Made by a program: the position numbers and the translations under genes. Shown in pieces: positions 1 to 7,887 of a stretch of 64,000 nucleotides of DNA. The notes beneath the pieces were generated by a model. The model did no database searches, was not told where the DNA came from, and saw only the letters and a program-made list of their open reading frames with translations. How positions within the stretch are numbered: the stretch's first letter is position 1; each line of letters opens with the position of its first letter. Source of the DNA: Nitrospirota bacterium (GTDB lineage: Bacteria > Nitrospirota > Nitrospiria > Nitrospirales > Nitrospiraceae); the NCBI GenBank assembly GCA_030682135.1, contig JAUXQT010000100.1, forward strand, positions 62,001-126,000. The letters run 5' to 3'.

Positions 1-115
1 TCAAAAGGCCGTCCTCGTCGTTCTCGAAACCCGTGAAGCGTATCTCGTGAAGTGTCGTTCGTTTCCGGATTCGGACGCTTCACGAACGACGAGGGCGAAC
101 TTCTTCGTACCCTGC
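1..115. repeat. Palindromic intergenic element, cut by window edge
   Basis: Non-coding stretch before the stop of the first gene. It holds self-complementary words of the kind GTGAAGTGTCGTTCG and CGCTTCACGAACGAC, plus a fragment TCAAAAAGGCC-like at its left end that matches the arm of the ~125-bp element found throughout the window. The same word family (cgtatctcgtcgttcg / gagatacgcttcacg) recurs near 18.1, 26.6 and 63.85 kb. The left border lies outside the window. Confidence 0.5.
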
Positions 116-1504
116 CTATTGCTCATCGAGCCCCACATGGGCTCTCAGTTTATTATAGTCAAATGATGCCTGACCCGCGCGCCTGATTCCAGGGTCCTGT
201 CGCTCCATGTCGGCGATCAAGGCCGAGACCTGTTTGCGTCCTGCATCTGACGTGGCGGCGTGACGCGGCATGTGATTGCCCAGGGACGGGCAGTTCCGTT
301 CTGCCCATTCCAAGTAGAGGGTCTCCAAAAATCCGCTCAAGAAGGCTCGATCTTCCTCTCTCGAAATCACCAGCGTCAGAGGTTCCTCGACCGCCAACTC
401 GGACGCCTTGAGCCGCCGGGGCGGTGGAGTATAGGTCTCACCGCGGAAATGAAGCGAGAATCCAAACGTCGCCGCCAACGCATGCTTGATGGTGTCGAGA
501 CGCTCACGCGAATCGCATTCCACCCACAATTGGGTTGCCGTCAGGATCAACCGTGCGACCACCACGGATTGGAGGAGCCCAAAGGCCCCTCGTTGCACAT
601 AATGCTGCGGGACCTTCGACCCTGATGCTCCACTGCCGGAAGAGGCCACCGCTTCCCGCTCGAACCCTTCAAGTCCTCCGAGCATTTCATTGATGTAGCC
701 GTACTCGGTATGATCGTATAGGGCTAAGGCAAACAGATAGGGCAGATAGGGGTCCCCTCCCTCTGTCACGTAGTGAATATTTCGCACGGCATCAACGAGC
801 GCGGCAACCCTCATACGGGCGAAGGTCCACAGCAACACATGCCCATAACGCTTGGCAAATTCCGGCCAATCGCCGAGTTCGAACGATCCGGCGGAAATTT
901 CCACCTGCCGCTGATAGTCCCGTGCGGCGTTCAGCAGAGCCTGCGCATCCTCGTTGGATAATGCGATCGCGGCGCCGGCGATCACCGCCCGCTCCCACTC
1001 CACATCGCCCGGCTCGCGAATCAGCCGCGTCAATAGTACTTGTCCCGGCTGTAACCCCTCGCGGAAGGCTCCGTCCGGCACGCGATAGACCCGCGCATTT
1101 CCTATCGAACGGAACACCAGGCGCTGGCCCTGCTCGTCGACCGATACGAATTCGACCAGATCGAGAGCCGAATGTTTCAGCGGATCCAACCACTCTCGTT
1201 CTTCTTGCGAAATATGCTCCGTGATGACGTCGCGCAACTGTTCGATCAACGTCAGTTGCCCGTCCTGCGGATAGAAATCGGCGTAGAGGACGAGGTTGGC
1301 TAACGTCGTTTCCTGTTGCAGCGGGGACATCAGAGCCCCGACCCCACCCTCAAAATAGGGTTGGAGGGCGAGACCCAATGCGATCTGAGACTGAGCGGCG
1401 AACCCCGGCTCCAACGAAAGGGATTCCAATCGGCCGAGTAGCGCCTCGAGCGAGGGGGCAACAGGCACCCAGAAGCCGGCGGTCGTTTCACTCGCGAGCT
1501 TCAT
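116..1504 (-). CDS. Hypothetical protein, 462 aa
   Basis: I do not recognise this family. The protein is acidic and soluble-looking, with no signal peptide or membrane segment. It has a Gly/Ser-rich linker (SSGSGASGSK) near residue 290 and alternating helical stretches. The ATG has a GGAAG motif 7 nt upstream. The start lies inside the 3' end of the upstream DUF2934 gene (17-bp overlap), so the two are probably translated together. The downstream side ends at the palindromic element at the window edge. Confidence refers to it being a real gene: a long open frame with codon use like its neighbours. Confidence 0.75.
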   Translation of the reverse strand: MKLASETTAGFWVPVAPSLEALLGRLESLSLEPGFAAQSQIALGLALQPYFEGGVGALMSPLQQETTLANLVLYADFYPQDGQLTLIEQLRDVITEHISQEEREWLDPLKHSALDLVEFVSVDEQGQRLVFRSIGNARVYRVPDGAFREGLQPGQVLLTRLIREPGDVEWERAVIAGAAIALSNEDAQALLNAARDYQRQVEISAGSFELGDWPEFAKRYGHVLLWTFARMRVAALVDAVRNIHYVTEGGDPYLPYLFALALYDHTEYGYINEMLGGLEGFEREAVASSGSGASGSKVPQHYVQRGAFGLLQSVVVARLILTATQLWVECDSRERLDTIKHALAATFGFSLHFRGETYTPPPRRLKASELAVEEPLTLVISREEDRAFLSGFLETLYLEWAERNCPSLGNHMPRHAATSDAGRKQVSALIADMERQDPGIRRAGQASFDYNKLRAHVGLDEQ

Positions 1505-1715
1505 GAATTTCTTCCATCACGATGGTCTTGGCATCGAACCAATCTTCGAGATCGTGTCCGTCTCGATAGCCCCGCTCCTGCCACAGTTCAAATGCTTTTC
1601 TTGAAATCCGCTCCCACAGGCTATCCGGCAACTCCATAGATTGTGGCGATACCGCCACAGCCGAACGCTTCGACGGTTTCACTTTTCCAGCTGGTTTACT
1701 CGTACCCATCATCAT
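1488..1715 (-). CDS. DUF2934 family protein
   Basis: Small basic protein of about 75 aa. A Lys/Pro-rich N-terminus is followed by the family core AFELWQERGYRDGHDLEDWF, a short amphipathic motif seen in DUF2934 proteins of unknown function. Three consecutive ATG codons open the frame (1715, 1712, 1709). The AAGGAG motif just upstream favours the third, giving MGTSKPAG. It overlaps the following gene by 17 bp. A second DUF2934 protein lies at 57891-58136 with a nearly identical core (ELYSERGYRHGSALDDW). Confidence 0.85.
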   Translation of the reverse strand: MMMGTSKPAGKVKPSKRSAVAVSPQSMELPDSLWERISRKAFELWQERGYRDGHDLEDWFDAKTIVMEEIHEARE

Positions 1716-1725
1716 GGCTCCTTGG

Positions 1726-2685
1726 TTACTTGTGCGTTACGGGAAACATTGCTGCCGGAATCACCCGGTTATGGCCCGGTCCGAGCTTGAGGCTCCGCAC
1801 CGTCAGGACAGGGCAGGGCGCTTTTCGCAGGACGGCCTCCGCCACGCTGCCGGAATAGGCATGCGAGATGCCGCGGCGTCCATGCGTACCCATCACAATC
1901 AGATCGCAGGGCAGGGTCTGGGCTGAATCTAAGATTGAATCGACCGGGAGGCCTCCCCGCAGTTGAGACGTGACCGGTATACCAGCCATCTTGAGCGAAG
2001 AGGCCAACTCCTCCAGTCGCTTCGTCCAGGTCTCGCGCACTTGCTCGCGTGTCCTGCTATGGCCGAGCGTAAAATCCAAACCATAGGACACCGGCTCCAA
2101 CACGTGCAGCAACATGAGGGAGGCCTTAGCCTGCTGCGCCACCACCGCTGCATATTCCACGGCATCGAGGGAACATTCTGAAAAGTCGACCGGCACGAGA
2201 ATGCGCTCCAGTGTGACAGGCTCCGACAGGGCGCCCTCCTCCCGTTCAGCGTCTGTCTGATCCGTTCGTACCGTCAGCACAGGACAGGGGGCGCCGCGAA
2301 TGACCCGCTCGGCAGTACTGCCCAACAAGACATGCGCAAGGCCGGTCTTGCCCTTCGTCCCGACGACAATCAAATCCGACTCCTCCGCCTGTGCCGCAGT
2401 GACCACCCCTTCACTCGGAATGCCCGTTTCCACCCTGGTCGCAACCGTCATGCCTCTCCGCTCCGCCCGGCCTTTGAGATCGGCGAGCTTCGCCGACGCC
2501 GTTTTGAGCAAATCCGCCAAGTATTGCTGATTGATGGGGTAGTCGGGATTGAGCCCGGGCTGAAACTCCGCGATGCTGACCACCGTCAAGCTCGCCTTCC
2601 ACGAACAGGCAAGGGCGCAGGCATAATCTTCCGCCCGCCTGGCCCAGGGTGAAAAATCCGTCGCAAACAAAATTCGCTTAATCAA
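1726..2685 (-). CDS. Universal stress protein, tandem UspA domains
   Basis: Two UspA domains in one chain. The first starts at KRILFATDFS and carries the nucleotide-loop motif GTKGKTGLAHVLLGS. The second starts at RILVPVDFSEC and carries GTHGRRGISHAYSGS. Both end in the typical CPVLTVR strand. The G-x2-G-x9-G-S/T pattern indicates ATP-binding type Usp. The ATG at 2733 lies in the intergenic repeat. A TTG at 2685 has GGGAGGG 5 nt upstream and begins exactly at the domain (LIKRILF), so I chose TTG. It is one of four Usp genes in the window (others at 3261, 4966 and 19233). Confidence 0.9.
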   Translation of the reverse strand: MIKRILFATDFSPWARRAEDYACALACSWKASLTVVSIAEFQPGLNPDYPINQQYLADLLKTASAKLADLKGRAERRGMTVATRVETGIPSEGVVTAAQAEESDLIVVGTKGKTGLAHVLLGSTAERVIRGAPCPVLTVRTDQTDAEREEGALSEPVTLERILVPVDFSECSLDAVEYAAVVAQQAKASLMLLHVLEPVSYGLDFTLGHSRTREQVRETWTKRLEELASSLKMAGIPVTSQLRGGLPVDSILDSAQTLPCDLIVMGTHGRRGISHAYSGSVAEAVLRKAPCPVLTVRSLKLGPGHNRVIPAAMFPVTHK

Positions 2686-2738
2686 GGATACCCTCCCGTA
2701 TCTCGTCGTTCGTGCAGCGTACAAGAAAGGCAAAGCCC

Positions 2739-2801
2739 TAGGCTGAAGACTGAAGGTCGGGAGATTGCTGTTCCGAACACTTCAGCCTTCAAGCTCTAGC
2801 C
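2739..2801. repeat. Word-family hairpin (aggctgaag type)
   Basis: The left arm reads taggctgaagactgaagg and the right arm acttcagccttcaag ... tctagcct. The arms are built from quasi-tandem copies of GCTGAAG and its complement. The same word family occurs at 3799-3883. It sits between two minus-strand genes and could end or attenuate transcription. Confidence 0.5.
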
Positions 2802-2814
2802 TCTCGCCTATTTC

Positions 2815-3231
2815 CTAGACTGCCTCCACACTCAGCAACAACAACTCACCCTTCATATTCGGATGGATCGAGCACCGAAACTCATGTCGGCCAGGCCTCG
2901 ACATATTGAACCGAATGGACGCATCCCTCTTAGGATCAAGAAACACTCCGCTCAGACCCCGTCCATAGACGATCACCCCATCTTTCTCTATCTGAGTGGG
3001 AATGCCTTCAAACATGGTCGAGCCAAAGTCATGCCGTTCGGCATCCTCGTTCTTCACCTTGATCACGGCAGGGAATCCGAGGCGAAGCGATCCCTGCTTG
3101 GTCACAAATTTGAAATCCTTGATCGTGACCTCAACGATTTGTTCTGACTGCGAAAAGACCGGCGCTGCCGCCTCCCACCAAAACCCACATGTGATCGCTA
3201 GCACCAGAACCCATCCTGTCTGATTAGTCAT
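2815..3231 (-). CDS. Periplasmic cupredoxin-like copper protein
   Basis: 138 aa. The start ATG at 3231 has a strong AAAGGGGGAGG just upstream and begins a signal peptide (MTNQTGWVLVLAITCGFWW ... APVFS). The mature part is a cupredoxin-type beta domain. A His in ERHDFGS and the C-terminal C-x2-H-x2-M motif (CSIHPNM) fit type-1 copper ligands. The family carries electrons or stores copper in the periplasm. The gene lies between two Usp genes, 29 bp after the single-domain Usp, so it may share its transcript. A longer frame to 3306 exists but would overlap the Usp gene and lacks a signal peptide start. Confidence 0.85.
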   Translation of the reverse strand: MTNQTGWVLVLAITCGFWWEAAAPVFSQSEQIVEVTIKDFKFVTKQGSLRLGFPAVIKVKNEDAERHDFGSTMFEGIPTQIEKDGVIVYGRGLSGVFLDPKRDASIRFNMSRPGRHEFRCSIHPNMKGELLLLSVEAV

Positions 3232-3260
3232 GCCTCCCCCTTTTTTGAGTCGTTTCCACA

Positions 3261-3743
3261 CTATCGTTTCCCCTTGGCCGGCAACGGAACGGTCAACACC
3301 GGGCAACCGGCTGTCCGAACCACTTTTTCAGCCGTACTGCCGAAAAAAATCTTGTCCACGCTACCCGAGCGCCCTCCGTAGCTCCCCATGACGACCAAAT
3401 CCACTTTTTCCGTTCGGGCCATCCTCGCGATCTCCGTAAACGGCGCGCCCTCCAAGACCACTCGCGTCACCGCCACGCCCTCAGCCGATTCTGATTCAAG
3501 CAAACGCCGCACGTTGAGCCTCGCATGATGGCGCAGCCGCCGCTTCTGGCCCTGTGCATCTGAAGGGACCGCCAACAGCCCCAGCTGATTGAAGGTCGCC
3601 AGGGCATTCGTATCGATGACATGCAACAACAACAGCTTGGCTTGAAACGTCCTGGCAAGGGTCAATGCGGCACGGAAGGCTTCTTCCGAACAAGGAGAAA
3701 AATCTACCGGCACCAATATCTTCGTAAAAAGCGACTCAGCCAT
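3261..3743 (-). CDS. Universal stress protein, single UspA domain
   Basis: 160 aa. The domain starts at TKILVPVDFSPCSEEAF and carries the nucleotide-loop motif GSYGGRSGSVDKIFFGS, ending CPVLTVPLP. The ATG at 3743 is preceded by GGAGGTGAT, a near-perfect Shine-Dalgarno. The 17-residue upstream extension has no such support. It is the first gene of a likely Usp-cupredoxin-(tandem Usp) minus-strand run. Usp proteins of this type bind ATP or act as dimers in stress survival; the specific signal is unknown. Confidence 0.92.
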   Translation of the reverse strand: MAESLFTKILVPVDFSPCSEEAFRAALTLARTFQAKLLLLHVIDTNALATFNQLGLLAVPSDAQGQKRRLRHHARLNVRRLLESESAEGVAVTRVVLEGAPFTEIARMARTEKVDLVVMGSYGGRSGSVDKIFFGSTAEKVVRTAGCPVLTVPLPAKGKR

Positions 3744-3798
3744 ATCACCTCCAGAGAATTGACTCATCGTTGAATATCGCAAGGCTGGTGCCACTCAT

Positions 3799-3883
3799 AT
3801 AGGCTGAAGGATGAAGGCTGATAGCTGCATAGAAACAACGACTTTCTCCCTCCTCTCACGCCTTCAGCCTTCAGTCTTCATAT
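3799..3883. repeat. Word-family hairpin (aggctgaag type)
   Basis: The left arm ataggctgaaggatgaaggct and the right arm gccttcagccttcagtcttc are complementary and built of repeated GCTGAAGG words, separated by about 35 nt. It occupies the space between the divergent Usp gene and the plus-strand genes. The rest of 3744-4119 shows no other recognisable feature. Confidence 0.55.
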
Positions 3884-4119
3884 CTATCTCTGTTACGCGG
3901 GGGTGTCTTGCTACAGAGTAAAGAGTCGCACTGTGGCGGAAGGCAACAGAAGCCGTGAGATGTAGACCGATCGCCCTGAGAGGCGAGAAGATAAACGCCG
4001 CCAACCGCCTCTCCCTCCTCATGATACAGCTCACACCCTCACGGCCTGTCCCTCTTCTCCAGGCAGCGGCATCGGACTTGCTGACATTGGTTACTCAGAA
4101 ACAGTTGGAGATCACGAGC

Positions 4120-4215
4120 ATGACAAGAACACAGTGGTGGTTCGTGGGAGCGGTGCTCCTCGGGCTTGCGGTCGCAGTCTATTTACTGTTTTTCTGCCCC
4201 ACGGAATGCCAGTGA
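4120..4215 (+). CDS. Small single-pass membrane protein, 31 aa
   Basis: The frame reads MTRTQWWFVGAVLLGLAVAV followed by YLLFFCPTECQ. It is one hydrophobic helix with a short polar N-terminus and a Cys-containing tail. The open frame extends upstream to 3955, but the extension looks non-coding. No convincing ribosome-binding site is visible (GAGATCACGAGC before the ATG). Small hydrophobic proteins of this size are common near stress genes, but no function can be assigned. Confidence 0.4.
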   Translation: MTRTQWWFVGAVLLGLAVAVYLLFFCPTECQ

Positions 4216-4288
4216 GCGTCGAATAACCTTGATAGCCATCGAACCGACGGTGTGGCCATGACCGGTTTGGCAAACGTGATGGACGGCC

Positions 4289-4969
4289 ATGAATGAAGAA
4301 ACTGTCAGGATTACGCGAGGGCCCCTTTCTCTTGAAGGAGTCCTCGGTCTTCCAACAAAAGCGATTGGAATAGTGGTCTTCGCCCACGGAAGCGGCAGCG
4401 GGCGGTTCAGTCCGCGCAACAATTTCGTCGCCCGTTATCTCCAGCAAGGCCAGGTGGCCACCCTGCTCCTTGATCTCCTGACCCCGGATGAAGCCGAAGA
4501 CCGCCGCAAGGTCTTCGACATCGATCTGTTGGCAGATCGGGTGCTGTTTGCCAAGGGCTGGCTCGAACAAGACGATCGGACAAAGCGCCTGGACATCGGC
4601 TACTTCGGCGCCAGTACCGGAGCAGGAGCCGCACTGCAGGCGGCAGCCCGCGATCCCTCCTCGATTCGGGCAGTCGTGTCGCGTGGTGGCAGGCCGGATC
4701 TGGCAGAACCCTATCTCCCGTCGGTCGCCGCGCCGACCCTGTTGATTGTCGGCGGAGACGACGAGCCGGTCATCGAGATGAATCGAACGGCCTACCGACT
4801 GCTCTCCTGCCCAAAACGTCTGGTGATCGTGCCAGGCGCCTCACATCTCTTCGAAGAACCAGGCACACTTGAACAGGTCGCGGAACATGCTCTCGCCTGG
4901 TTTCAGCACTACTTTCGTTCTGGCCCGCACAATGGCGGCGTTGCGACAACAAAGGAGTCTCATCGATGA
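4289..4969 (+). CDS. Alpha/beta hydrolase, dienelactone hydrolase-like
   Basis: 226 aa. The oxyanion strand is VVFAHGSGSGRFSPRN. The nucleophile elbow G-A-S-T-G (GYFGASTGAG) lies near residue 107, the acid is in VGGDDEPV and the catalytic His is in GASHLFEE, so the triad is complete. In other bacteria this subfamily is often fused to a phosphoribosyltransferase domain; here it stands alone. The stop overlaps the start of the next Usp gene as ATGA, indicating translational coupling. Substrate unknown. Confidence 0.85.
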   Translation: MNEETVRITRGPLSLEGVLGLPTKAIGIVVFAHGSGSGRFSPRNNFVARYLQQGQVATLLLDLLTPDEAEDRRKVFDIDLLADRVLFAKGWLEQDDRTKRLDIGYFGASTGAGAALQAAARDPSSIRAVVSRGGRPDLAEPYLPSVAAPTLLIVGGDDEPVIEMNRTAYRLLSCPKRLVIVPGASHLFEEPGTLEQVAEHALAWFQHYFRSGPHNGGVATTKESHR

Positions 4970-5829
4970 AAACACTACTCGCGGTCGACGGATCGGATAA
5001 TGCCTATGAGGCCGTTCACGCCATGAAATACCTGGCCCGGGCAGAGGAACTGACCCTGCTTCACGCGCTGGACGTCCCGAGACCGGCCTATCCCATGATG
5101 GTGCCGGAAGTGGCGGAGGAACTCTATCGGTCTCTCGAACAGAGCATGAGAGAAGACGGCGAGCGGCTGCTCGACCGGACTCAGTCTCTCCTCCCGATGC
5201 ACGCAGGACCTTCGACAAAACAGCTTCGAATCGGGTCTTCGGCAGAGGTGATTGTGGCGACGGCGGAGGAACAAAAAGCCGATCTCATCGTGATGGGAGC
5301 ACGGGGCCTTGGCCCCATCAAGGAGCGGCTGCTTGGCAGTGTGTCCCACCGCATCCTCACCCTGGCTCCCTGTGCCACGCTGATCGTGAACGGCCCGGTC
5401 AAAGCCATGAAAAACATCTTGCTGCCGCTCCAGGGCCTATCAGACGCGGAAGCCGCCATTCGTTTTCTCCAGTTGAAGCCGTTCCACGATCCGGTTGAGA
5501 TCACGCTACTGACCGTCTTGCCTTCGACACAACCGCCCTGGCCGGTCGAAGCCGCCGCCGCCGAGACCCTGGAGAAGCAGGCCTTAGAGAGCGCGCGCGG
5601 CTACATCGACAGCGTCACAGAACGTCTCCGCGCTTTAGGTTATCAAGCACGGGGAATAGCCGTACTCGGGACTCCCTCTGCCATGATCTTGCAGGAAGCC
5701 ACCACACTTCGCTCTGATCTGATTCTGATGGGCACCAGTGGCAGGCAGGGAATCACTCGCTTCGTGCTCGGCAGTGTGTCTCATGCCTTGCTGCACAAGA
5801 TGCCGTGCCCGGTGCTCGCGTTCCACTAA
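4966..5829 (+). CDS. Universal stress protein, tandem UspA domains
   Basis: 287 aa. The first domain starts MKTLLAVDGSDNAYEAV and has the loop GARGLGPIKERLLGSVSH. The second starts MKNILLPLQGLSD and has GTSGRQGITRFVLGSVSH, ending CPVLAFH. The start overlaps the hydrolase stop by 4 bp and has AAAGGAGT upstream. A ~125-bp palindromic element begins 11 bp after the stop. Confidence 0.92.
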   Translation: MKTLLAVDGSDNAYEAVHAMKYLARAEELTLLHALDVPRPAYPMMVPEVAEELYRSLEQSMREDGERLLDRTQSLLPMHAGPSTKQLRIGSSAEVIVATAEEQKADLIVMGARGLGPIKERLLGSVSHRILTLAPCATLIVNGPVKAMKNILLPLQGLSDAEAAIRFLQLKPFHDPVEITLLTVLPSTQPPWPVEAAAAETLEKQALESARGYIDSVTERLRALGYQARGIAVLGTPSAMILQEATTLRSDLILMGTSGRQGITRFVLGSVSHALLHKMPCPVLAFH

Positions 5830-5840
5830 GCACCGGAGGC

Positions 5841-5964
5841 AGGATGCTGAAAAAGTCCGCCAGCTGCGTTCTCGCCTTGAACGCATCCTCAACGTACCCC
5901 TGAGGGTACGCCTCCGGTGTGTTCGTCGGCTGCGGCCTTGCTGGACGGCCTTTTTGAGCATCCT
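5841..5964 (+). repeat. ~125-bp palindromic element, copy A
   Basis: Outer arms are AGGATGCTGAAAAAGTCCG and CGGCCTTTTTGAGCATCCT. The centre is a short stem GTACCCCTGAGGGTAC, and the conserved CGGCTGCGGCCTTGCTGGA follows. The same architecture is seen at 11162, 13946, 16859, 17469, 18824, 29819, 34 kb-free flank 44034, 45435 and 54803. It lies directly downstream of a gene end, as most copies do. Confidence 0.85.
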
Positions 5965-6037
5965 CTTACAGAAACATTTCTTTGATTAAATCCAAGCTCT
6001 AGCGAGCTGCGTCGCTGGAGGCTGCGGGATTATGCTG

Positions 6038-6173
6038 ATCCGCATAAGATGTCGCAATCAATGGTCACATGAACCGCAACTATTTGAAACTGCGCAGACT
6101 CTCGTGCATTTTAAGGAAAGTACGATGGCGTATTATACGGATAGGGAATTAAAGATCTGCATCTTATGCGGAT
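6038..6173. repeat. 14-nt perfect inverted repeat upstream of HNH gene
   Basis: ATCCGCATAAGATG at 6038-6051 and its exact complement CATCTTATGCGGAT at 6160-6173 enclose 108 AT-rich bases. It is followed by CCTAATCATTGTTATGCG just before the HNH gene. It may be the end of a mobile segment or a recombination site. No transposase or integrase is present. Confidence 0.5.
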
Positions 6174-6204
6174 ACGCCTAATCATTGTTATGCGTGAGAA
6201 CTAG

Positions 6205-7026
6205 ATGAGTTCATATCTCTACACATGGAACCCGAAACGCTGGAAATGGGCTGATCAACCCGAAGCAATTTGTCGTATCGGAGACGGTGAGCAATACGAC
6301 ATCTACTGGAGTTGCGGTATCACCAAAAAGATTGCCGTCGGCGATACGTTCTTCCTGATTAAGCTTGGCGTAGAACCTAAGGGAATTATTGGTTGCGGCT
6401 ATGTATCTTCGCCTCCGTATCCGTTCCTCCATTGGGACAAAGAAAAGGCAAGCGAAGGCTTAACCGCTTTGCGAACCGACATGTTGTTCAAGGTGTTATC
6501 TGAGAAACCAATAATTTCTCTTGAGCAGCTACAGGCCCGGTATTCCGCTTACAACTGGTCGCCACAGGCAGGTGGTGTATCGGTTCCAGAGCCCATCGCC
6601 AGCGAACTATTTGCACAAATTCAAGGAAGTCCCGCATTTGGCTTTTCAATCCCATCGGCAAACGAGGTACGGCTATACGCCGAAGGAAAGAGCAAGACAG
6701 TCACATCCAAGACCTATGACAGAAGTCCTCTCGCCCGCCAAGCGTGTATTGAGCACTACGGCTATACCTGTTGCGTATGCGACTTCAACTTTGAAAGGGC
6801 CTATGGCCAGCTTGGCGAAAACTACATAGAGGTTCATCACTTGAAACCGGTTGCTGACATCGGCGAGGAATACTTGATAGACCCTATCAAAGACTTAAGG
6901 CCAGTTTGCGCAAACTGCCATCGAATGCTTCATAAACAACGGCCCCCTCTTTCAGTTGAGGAGCTACTCACGCATAATTCTGCGCTCCAGGGAACGCTGC
7001 GCGATAAAGCCGCGCAGCGTCCCTGA
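6205..7026 (+). CDS. EVE/PUA-like domain plus HNH endonuclease
   Basis: 273 aa. The N-terminal ~130 residues (SSYLYTWNPKRWKW start, GDTFFLIKLG, GIIGCGYVSS) resemble EVE/PUA-like modified-base readers. The C-terminal third is an HNH nuclease with EVHHLKPV at about residue 209 and zinc cysteines in CCVCDF and CANCHRMLH. Such fusions act as modification-dependent restriction enzymes; that role is inference here. Base composition differs from the surroundings: bases 6481-6540 count 26/60 G+C. A 14-nt inverted repeat precedes it and a GC-rich hairpin overlaps its stop. This is likely horizontally acquired defence cargo. The Shine-Dalgarno is weak. Confidence 0.85.
   Translation: MSSYLYTWNPKRWKWADQPEAICRIGDGEQYDIYWSCGITKKIAVGDTFFLIKLGVEPKGIIGCGYVSSPPYPFLHWDKEKASEGLTALRTDMLFKVLSEKPIISLEQLQARYSAYNWSPQAGGVSVPEPIASELFAQIQGSPAFGFSIPSANEVRLYAEGKSKTVTSKTYDRSPLARQACIEHYGYTCCVCDFNFERAYGQLGENYIEVHHLKPVADIGEEYLIDPIKDLRPVCANCHRMLHKQRPPLSVEELLTHNSALQGTLRDKAAQRP
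6989..7024 (+). terminator. GC-rich hairpin overlapping the HNH stop codon
   Basis: GGGAACGCTGCGCG pairs with CGCGCAGCGTCCC across a 7-nt loop. The stem ends at the stop codon. No T-run follows, so intrinsic termination is uncertain. It could instead be a structural end of the inserted segment. Confidence 0.4.
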
Positions 7027-7071
7027 GCTCCACATTGGGCGGGCAAGAAAAGACCGGCCCCCCGCATCCTG

Positions 7072-7432
7072 CTAGAAGAGTTTCGTTTTGACCAAGTCGA
7101 GGATCTGGCTGGCTGCGTCGGTGGCAGTCGTGGTGGTGCTGTCGATTCGGATGTCTGGATTAGTCGGCGCTTCGTAGGGGGATTGGAGTCCAGGAACAGT
7201 GAGCGATTCGCCCAACTGGCCCTTCAGATAGGTCCCTTTCTTGTCTCGCTCCATACAGGTCGCGAGGGGACATTCCACGGACACCTCGATGAACCGGGGG
7301 ATCACGGACCTCGCAAAGTCCCGATAGAGCCGGCGGCTCGCCGTGGCATCGAAGACCACGGTCACACCATGGGCCAGGAGCTTCTCTCCGGTAAATACCA
7401 ACGCCCGACAGAAGAGATCCCGCTCCGCTTCT
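7072..7432 (-). pseudogene. Truncated duplicate of the adjacent APS-kinase gene
   Basis: It encodes about the last 110-120 residues (VFTGEKLLAHGVTVVFDATA to LDLVKTKLF) of the APS-kinase-family protein whose intact copy lies at 8481-9008, with scattered substitutions. The P-loop half is missing. Homology to the intact copy stops abruptly at about 7432, exactly where the 80-bp repeat begins, and extends about 30 bp past the stop on the other side. The remaining open frame could be translated from an internal ATG, but it lacks the ATP-binding loop. Confidence 0.85.
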
Positions 7433-7433
7433 G

Positions 7434-7513
7434 GAGGATAACTTCAGGGGACATTCTGGTTTTCTTGGCGCGTGAATCGAACAGCCGCCTGCAACAATTC
7501 AGAATGTTCCCGT
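7434..7513 (+). repeat. 80-bp palindromic repeat, left copy flanking toxin-antitoxin
   Basis: It begins gaggataacttcagggg and ends around aattcagaatgttccc. The inner ends GGGACATTCTG and CAGAATGTTCC are complementary. A second copy in the same orientation lies at 8227-8314. Their sequence resembles REP-type palindromes with a GGGGACATTCTG core. The left edge coincides with the breakpoint of the truncated APS-kinase copy. Confidence 0.75.
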
Positions 7514-7560
7514 TTCTGTGCCCCGTTGCGTCACGTTAGCGTATTTGGTAACATTGGCGC

Positions 7561-7887
7561 GTGGCGTTTGAGGTCGAGTACTTCCATGAACGCGTGCTTG
7601 CCGAGATCGAATCTTGGCCGGTTGATGTCCTTGCAGACTATGCGCGCCTTGTTGAGCTGTTGGTCGAGTACGGCCCGAGTCTTCGATTGCCGCATTCGCG
7701 CTCGTTGGGCGAAGGCCTGTTCGAGCTGCGGCCTCGAAGTCGCACTGGCATTGGCCGCGCGTTCTACTGCTTCATGATGGGCAAACGAGTCACCGTGCTG
7801 CACGCATTCATCAAGAAGACTCAACACACGCCAGATCGAGAGCTGAGGCTGGCGCGCAAGCGCCTAAAGGAGCTGCATAATGGCTGA
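7561..7887 (+). CDS. HigB/RelE-like toxin (Gp49 family)
   Basis: 108 aa, GTG start. The features fit the RelE/HigB mRNA-interferase fold: VEYFHERVLAEIESWP, LPHSRSLGEGLFELR (the conserved G-L-x-E-L-R strand), GRAFYCFMMGKRVTVLHAF and KKTQHTPDRELRLARKRLKE. Toxins of this family cut mRNA on the ribosome. It overlaps the antitoxin gene by 8 bp in the toxin-first order usual for higBA. No clear Shine-Dalgarno is visible; transcription probably starts in the adjacent repeat or spacer. Confidence 0.88.
   Translation: MAFEVEYFHERVLAEIESWPVDVLADYARLVELLVEYGPSLRLPHSRSLGEGLFELRPRSRTGIGRAFYCFMMGKRVTVLHAFIKKTQHTPDRELRLARKRLKELHNG

Noticed and set aside
3955..4119. 55-codon upstream extension of the small membrane protein
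   Set aside because: No ribosome-binding site at 3955, no hydrophobic or conserved pattern, and the helix begins at the internal Met at 4120.
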